Assembly (NCBI GenBank): GCA_020632655.1
Contig: JACKFD010000016.1
Coordinates: 62,001-126,000 of the forward strand
From: Spirochaetaceae bacterium
Lineage (GTDB): Bacteria; Myxococcota_A; UBA9160; UBA4427
Length of the DNA: 64,000 bases
Direction of reading: 5' to 3'
In this document: positions 61,266 through 64,000 of the stretch, piece by piece
Numbering within the stretch: position 1 is the first letter of the stretch
How the letters are laid out: each line of letters begins with the position of its first letter
Position numbers and translations under genes: made by a program
The notes under the pieces: model-generated
Seen by the model: the letters and a program-made list of their open reading frames with translations, nothing else
Databases searched by the model: none
What the model was told of the DNA's origin: nothing

Positions 61266-62837
61266 CTAGTCGTCGTCGTCCTCGTCGTCCCCGACGACCA
61301 GGATCACGCGATCGGCCTCGAGCAGCGCGTCGGGCTCGAGCGCCGCATCGTCGACGACCCGGACCCGGTCCGTCTCGAGCACCCCGCCCGGATCTGCGAA
61401 GAACGTCGCCTCGTCGACCGGGCTCCCGTCCGCGCCGAAGTACTGCGTCGCCCCGTCGAGCGGGATCGCGACGCCCAGCACCGACAGGGCCGGCGCCAGG
61501 CGATCGAGGGCCGAGACCGGCCCCTCCAGCACGACCGTGGCGCGCGCGCGCTCGCGCTCGACCTTCGCGGCGACCACCGCACCGGGCGCCGCCCCCGTTC
61601 GCGCCTCGACCTCGACCCGGTCGCCCACGGCGAGATGGGCGAAGCCGAAGTTCGGGACGTGATCGCGCTCGTCCTCGAGGGCCGTCTCCGGCTCGATCCG
61701 CACGTCGACCCCGAGCAGCCGGATCGTCCGCGCGGCGGCGTCGATCGCACCGATAGCGGCCTCGATCCGGACGTCGTCCTGGAAGGCATCCTCGATTTCG
61801 ACCCGCTCCGCCCGCAGCGTCCCGGCGACGAGGGGCCCCTTCACCTCCACCCGGCTTCCGTCCGCGATCACCGCCGTCCCCGGCGTGCGGGTCGCCCCGC
61901 TCGCGTCGACCGGCACCCCGCCGACCCGGAAGTCGGCGTCGCTCACGTAGCCCGTGACGATGCCCTCGAGCTCGGCGTCCTCGGCATCCTCGATGCCGAG
62001 CCCCGAGGCCTCGCGTTCGATGCGGCTCGCGGCGATCCGCGTCGTTCCGCCGCCGACGAGCGCCCCGCGCACCTCGACCCGATCGCCGTTCGCGAGGGCG
62101 CTCTCGGTCCCGTCCGCGAAGGTCGTGGCGGCGGTGTACTCGACCGTGATCGGACCGAGGTCGAAGAGGCCGCTGCCGTTCGCCCCTCGCGCGAGGCTCG
62201 CGACCGTGCCCTCGAGCTCGACCGCGGTCACCGCGGGGAAGACGCCGACCTGCTCGACCCGCGTCGCGCGCAGCTCGCCCGCCCCATCGACGAATCCGCT
62301 GATCGACACGACGTCGTCCCGGGCGATCGCATCGAAGCCCGTGCCGGGTCCGAAGGCCGTCCCGGTCGCGTGGACCACGACGGAGCGTCCGAGCACCTCG
62401 AAGCGCTTCTCGACACCGGCCGGCGACACGAGCACGGGATCCGCCTCCACGGGTCCCTTCAGCTCGGCGTCGAAGACGACGCTCGTCGCGCGCCCGCCGA
62501 GCCCGTCCGCGTCGAGCGTGCCGCGCACGCGCACGACCATGCCGACCCGCAGGTCGCCCTCGCCGCCCGCCGCGTCGTCGATCTCGACCGAAGCCGAGCC
62601 CGTCCGCCACTCGACGCCGTTCACGAAGATGCTGCCGAAGGAGTCGATCGCCCCCTGGCTGATGCCGGTTCCGCTCATGCCGCCGTTGTCGGCGGTCTGG
62701 GTTCCCTCGACGCAAGCGAGCGCGGCGAGCAGCAGTACGACGCCGAGCCGGCGGCCGAGGCCGACCAGTCGGCGGCTCCGGCCGCAGATCCCGCGAACGC
62801 AGCGACTCCGGCGGGCATGGGCTTCACGCATCGTCAT
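61266..62837 (-). CDS. DUF5666 domain protein, putative lipoprotein
   Basis: 523 residues. A hydrophobic segment LGVVLLLAALAC near 40 suggests lipid attachment at the cysteine. After it follow several repeated OB-like units of about 60-70 residues (GDRVEVRGALVGGGTTRIAASRIE, GSRVEVKGPLVAGTLRAERVEIE, GDRVEVEARTGAAPGAVVAAKVE), each with V-x-V-x-G then A-x-x-I/V. This is DUF5666. The protein ends in an acidic DDEDDDD tail. Its start lies inside the end of the DUF6502 gene, so the two are co-translated; that pairing is common in other genomes. Role unknown. Confidence 0.8.
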   Translation of the reverse strand: MTMREAHARRSRCVRGICGRSRRLVGLGRRLGVVLLLAALACVEGTQTADNGGMSGTGISQGAIDSFGSIFVNGVEWRTGSASVEIDDAAGGEGDLRVGMVVRVRGTLDADGLGGRATSVVFDAELKGPVEADPVLVSPAGVEKRFEVLGRSVVVHATGTAFGPGTGFDAIARDDVVSISGFVDGAGELRATRVEQVGVFPAVTAVELEGTVASLARGANGSGLFDLGPITVEYTAATTFADGTESALANGDRVEVRGALVGGGTTRIAASRIEREASGLGIEDAEDAELEGIVTGYVSDADFRVGGVPVDASGATRTPGTAVIADGSRVEVKGPLVAGTLRAERVEIEDAFQDDVRIEAAIGAIDAAARTIRLLGVDVRIEPETALEDERDHVPNFGFAHLAVGDRVEVEARTGAAPGAVVAAKVERERARATVVLEGPVSALDRLAPALSVLGVAIPLDGATQYFGADGSPVDEATFFADPGGVLETDRVRVVDDAALEPDALLEADRVILVVGDDEDDDD

Positions 62838-63669
62838 CGACCTCGTCCTCGAAGTAGTAGATCCCGACCATCGCGCGGCGACGGTCGCTCGGGTCCCGCG
62901 CCTCGCGCTCCGATCCGCCCGCGACGTCCCGATCGTGACGGGCCATCTCGGCATCGAAGCGCTCGAGCAGGGTCTGGGCCTCGCGCCGCACGCGCCGATT
63001 CAGCTCGGGCAGGTAGGCGGCCGGCAGATCGTCGTAGGCGACCTTGCGCTGGAAGAACGTCTCCCCGGGCCGGGCGTCCAGGTTGTGGTCGATCGTCGCG
63101 ACGAGGTCGGCGACGTCGGTGCCGAGGATCGCGAGCTTGGCGGCCTCGTCGGTCTGGGGGACGTAGCTGCGCTCGACGGGACGCAGCCGACCGTTCTTCA
63201 GCCGCACGACGGCGCCGACCCGGATCAGCTCGTCGAGCACCGCGCGCGGCGTCACGTCGCCGCCGTGCTGCGCCACGAGTCCGCTGAAGGTGGGCTCGGC
63301 CGGTCCGTCGAAGGGCAGCGAGGCCGGCGCACCGCGTCCGTCGCGGTAGGCGCGCTCGCGTACCCACGCGGAGAGCACGCGTGCGGCCCGGTTGATCCGC
63401 CGGCGCGGCGGCTCCTCCTCGGGCGTGGGCTCGGCGTCGAGCAGGCGCCTGGCCTCCTTGCGCGTCAGGCCGGTCAGGACGGCGACGCGCGAGACGCTCG
63501 TCTTGCGGCCGGCGACGCCGAAGTCCCGCCGCGCCGACTCGACGAAGGCGCGCTTCGCGAGCTCCGCGAACTCGCCATAGGCGAGACCACGCTTCAGCAG
63601 CAGCCGGGCGAGCGGTCGCAGCAGCGTGAGCACGGCGCGCTCGAGCGGGCGGTCGGGGGGATCGGACAT
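62824..63669 (-). CDS. DUF6502 family protein, putative DNA-binding regulator
   Basis: 281 residues. ARLLLKRGLAYGEFAELAKRAFVESARRDFG followed by KTSVSRVAVLTGLTRKEARRLL at about 57-78 looks like a helix-turn-helix. Then winged-helix-like repeats (FSGLVAQHGGDVTPRAVLDELIRVGAVVR). The family is usually next to DUF5666 genes, as here (14-base overlap). A palindrome lies two bases before the start, so self-regulation is likely. Function has not been established experimentally that I know of. Confidence 0.8.
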   Translation of the reverse strand: MSDPPDRPLERAVLTLLRPLARLLLKRGLAYGEFAELAKRAFVESARRDFGVAGRKTSVSRVAVLTGLTRKEARRLLDAEPTPEEEPPRRRINRAARVLSAWVRERAYRDGRGAPASLPFDGPAEPTFSGLVAQHGGDVTPRAVLDELIRVGAVVRLKNGRLRPVERSYVPQTDEAAKLAILGTDVADLVATIDHNLDARPGETFFQRKVAYDDLPAAYLPELNRRVRREAQTLLERFDAEMARHDRDVAGGSEREARDPSDRRRAMVGIYYFEDEVDDDA

Positions 63670-63670
63670 T

Positions 63671-63688
63671 CTGGGAAATTATTCCCAG
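63671..63688. promoter_or_regulatory. palindromic operator over DUF6502 promoter
   Basis: CTGGGAAATTATTCCCAG is a perfect 18-base palindrome ending two bases from the start codon. On the minus strand TTGCCC, 17 bases, AATAAT form a good promoter whose -10 box lies inside the palindrome. Transcription would start at or just before the ATG. Confidence 0.65.
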
Positions 63689-63719
63689 CCCCCTCCGGGA
63701 GGGCAACCCATCACGCGGC

Positions 63720-64000
63720 TCAGGGCTGGACGATCACCTTGCATTCGCTCGTCGGCTGGCGGAGGGCCTCGAAGGCGGCCGGCAGGGCGTCGAGGGCGAT
63801 GCGATCGGTGACCATCGGCAGCGGGTCGATCCGCTCCGCCTCGAGCATGTCGAGGGTGAGTCGGTAATCGCCCGTCCGGTAGTAGGAGCAGAACGAGATC
63901 GAGAGCTCCTTCGTGCCGAAGACGAGCGGCAGGATGGGGTCCGGCGCCATGCACATCCCGGCAGAGAGGATGCGTCCACCACGCGCCGAGAGGAGCGACA
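63720..64000 (-). CDS. zinc-type alcohol dehydrogenase (MDR), C-terminal fragment
   Basis: The frame is open to the right edge, so the gene continues beyond the window. About 92 residues are visible: GGRILSAGMCMAPDPILPLVFGTKELSISFCSYY is the last Rossmann strand and the following loop, then LDMLEAERIDPLPMVTDRIALDALPAAFEAL and CKVIVQP, the standard medium-chain dehydrogenase ending. The catalytic zinc motif lies outside. Substrate unknown. Confidence 0.85.
   Translation of the reverse strand, partial: SLLSARGGRILSAGMCMAPDPILPLVFGTKELSISFCSYYRTGDYRLTLDMLEAERIDPLPMVTDRIALDALPAAFEALRQPTSECKVIVQP

Noticed and set aside
63690..63702. CCCTCCGGGAGGG as terminator of the alcohol dehydrogenase
   Set aside because: The stem is six pairs with a one-base centre and no T-run; it is too small to support.

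Overview
The window is GC-rich (roughly 70% by eye), densely coded on both strands, and looks like the chromosome of a Gram-negative bacterium of the Myxococcota or another former-deltaproteobacterial or Binatota-like lineage. Pointers are an RND pump with a putative lipoprotein adaptor, a bactofilin, a eukaryote-type glutamine synthetase II, a secreted protein ending in a cysteine-rich tail of the kind common in Myxococcota, and many GTG/TTG starts. The taxon is an inference; no rRNA or other marker gene is present. I saw no tRNA, rRNA or CRISPR array.

The dominant theme is oxidation and CoA-linked breakdown of hydrophobic, steroid- or terpenoid-like compounds. In 64 kb there are 13 short-chain dehydrogenase (SDR) genes (12 classical-size, one extended), three cytochrome P450s, a Rieske oxygenase with its own ferredoxin, two 3-ketosteroid-dehydrogenase-like flavoproteins, three enoyl-CoA hydratases, two luciferase-like monooxygenases, a DUF35/thiolase-like pair resembling the steroid side-chain aldolases, two SnoaL/NTF2 proteins, two D-aminoacylase-type amidohydrolases plus one amidohydrolase-2 protein, and three DUF1214 paralogues.

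Layout. 1-3.3 kb: enoyl-CoA hydratase, SDR and P450 genes, each broken by small indels or a stop. 3.4-7.0 kb: SDR, SDR, DapB-like oxidoreductase, SDR. 7.05-8.27 kb: an IS1-like insertion with inverted ends and a target duplication. 8.6-11.3 kb: SnoaL, SDR, and a degenerate SDR overlapping an active SDR. 11.3-16.8 kb (minus): MFS transporter, amidohydrolase, two P450s. 16.9-20.3 kb: bactofilin, and DUF1214 divergent from a flavoprotein. 20.4-26.2 kb (minus): TetR, RND adaptor, RND pump, 2-hydroxyacid dehydrogenase. 26.6-32.5 kb: nitroreductase, single-chain acyl-CoA carboxylase, amidohydrolase. 32.7-35.4 kb: Rieske ferredoxin and oxygenase, secreted protein. 36-37 kb: glnII behind a near-perfect sigma-54 promoter. 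37.2-49.6 kb: SDRs, carboxymuconolactone-decarboxylase-like protein, crotonase, thioesterase, DUF1214, sulfotransferase, SnoaL, luciferase-like enzymes. 49.7-54.8 kb: phosphotransferase, enoyl-CoA hydratase, SDR, ABC exporter, HAD protein. 55-57.8 kb: amidohydrolase, DUF35, thiolase-like. 57.8-61.1 kb: DUF1214, bacterioferritin, flavoprotein. 61.3-64 kb: DUF5666 protein, DUF6502 regulator-like protein with a palindrome over its promoter, and the C-terminus of a zinc-type alcohol dehydrogenase.

Most genes are single or in 2-4 gene units with ATGA-type overlaps. A recurrent TA-N3-T element followed by a GC-rich stretch sits upstream of many transcription-unit heads and is probably the -10 box. 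Only TetR and the DUF6502 protein look like regulators.
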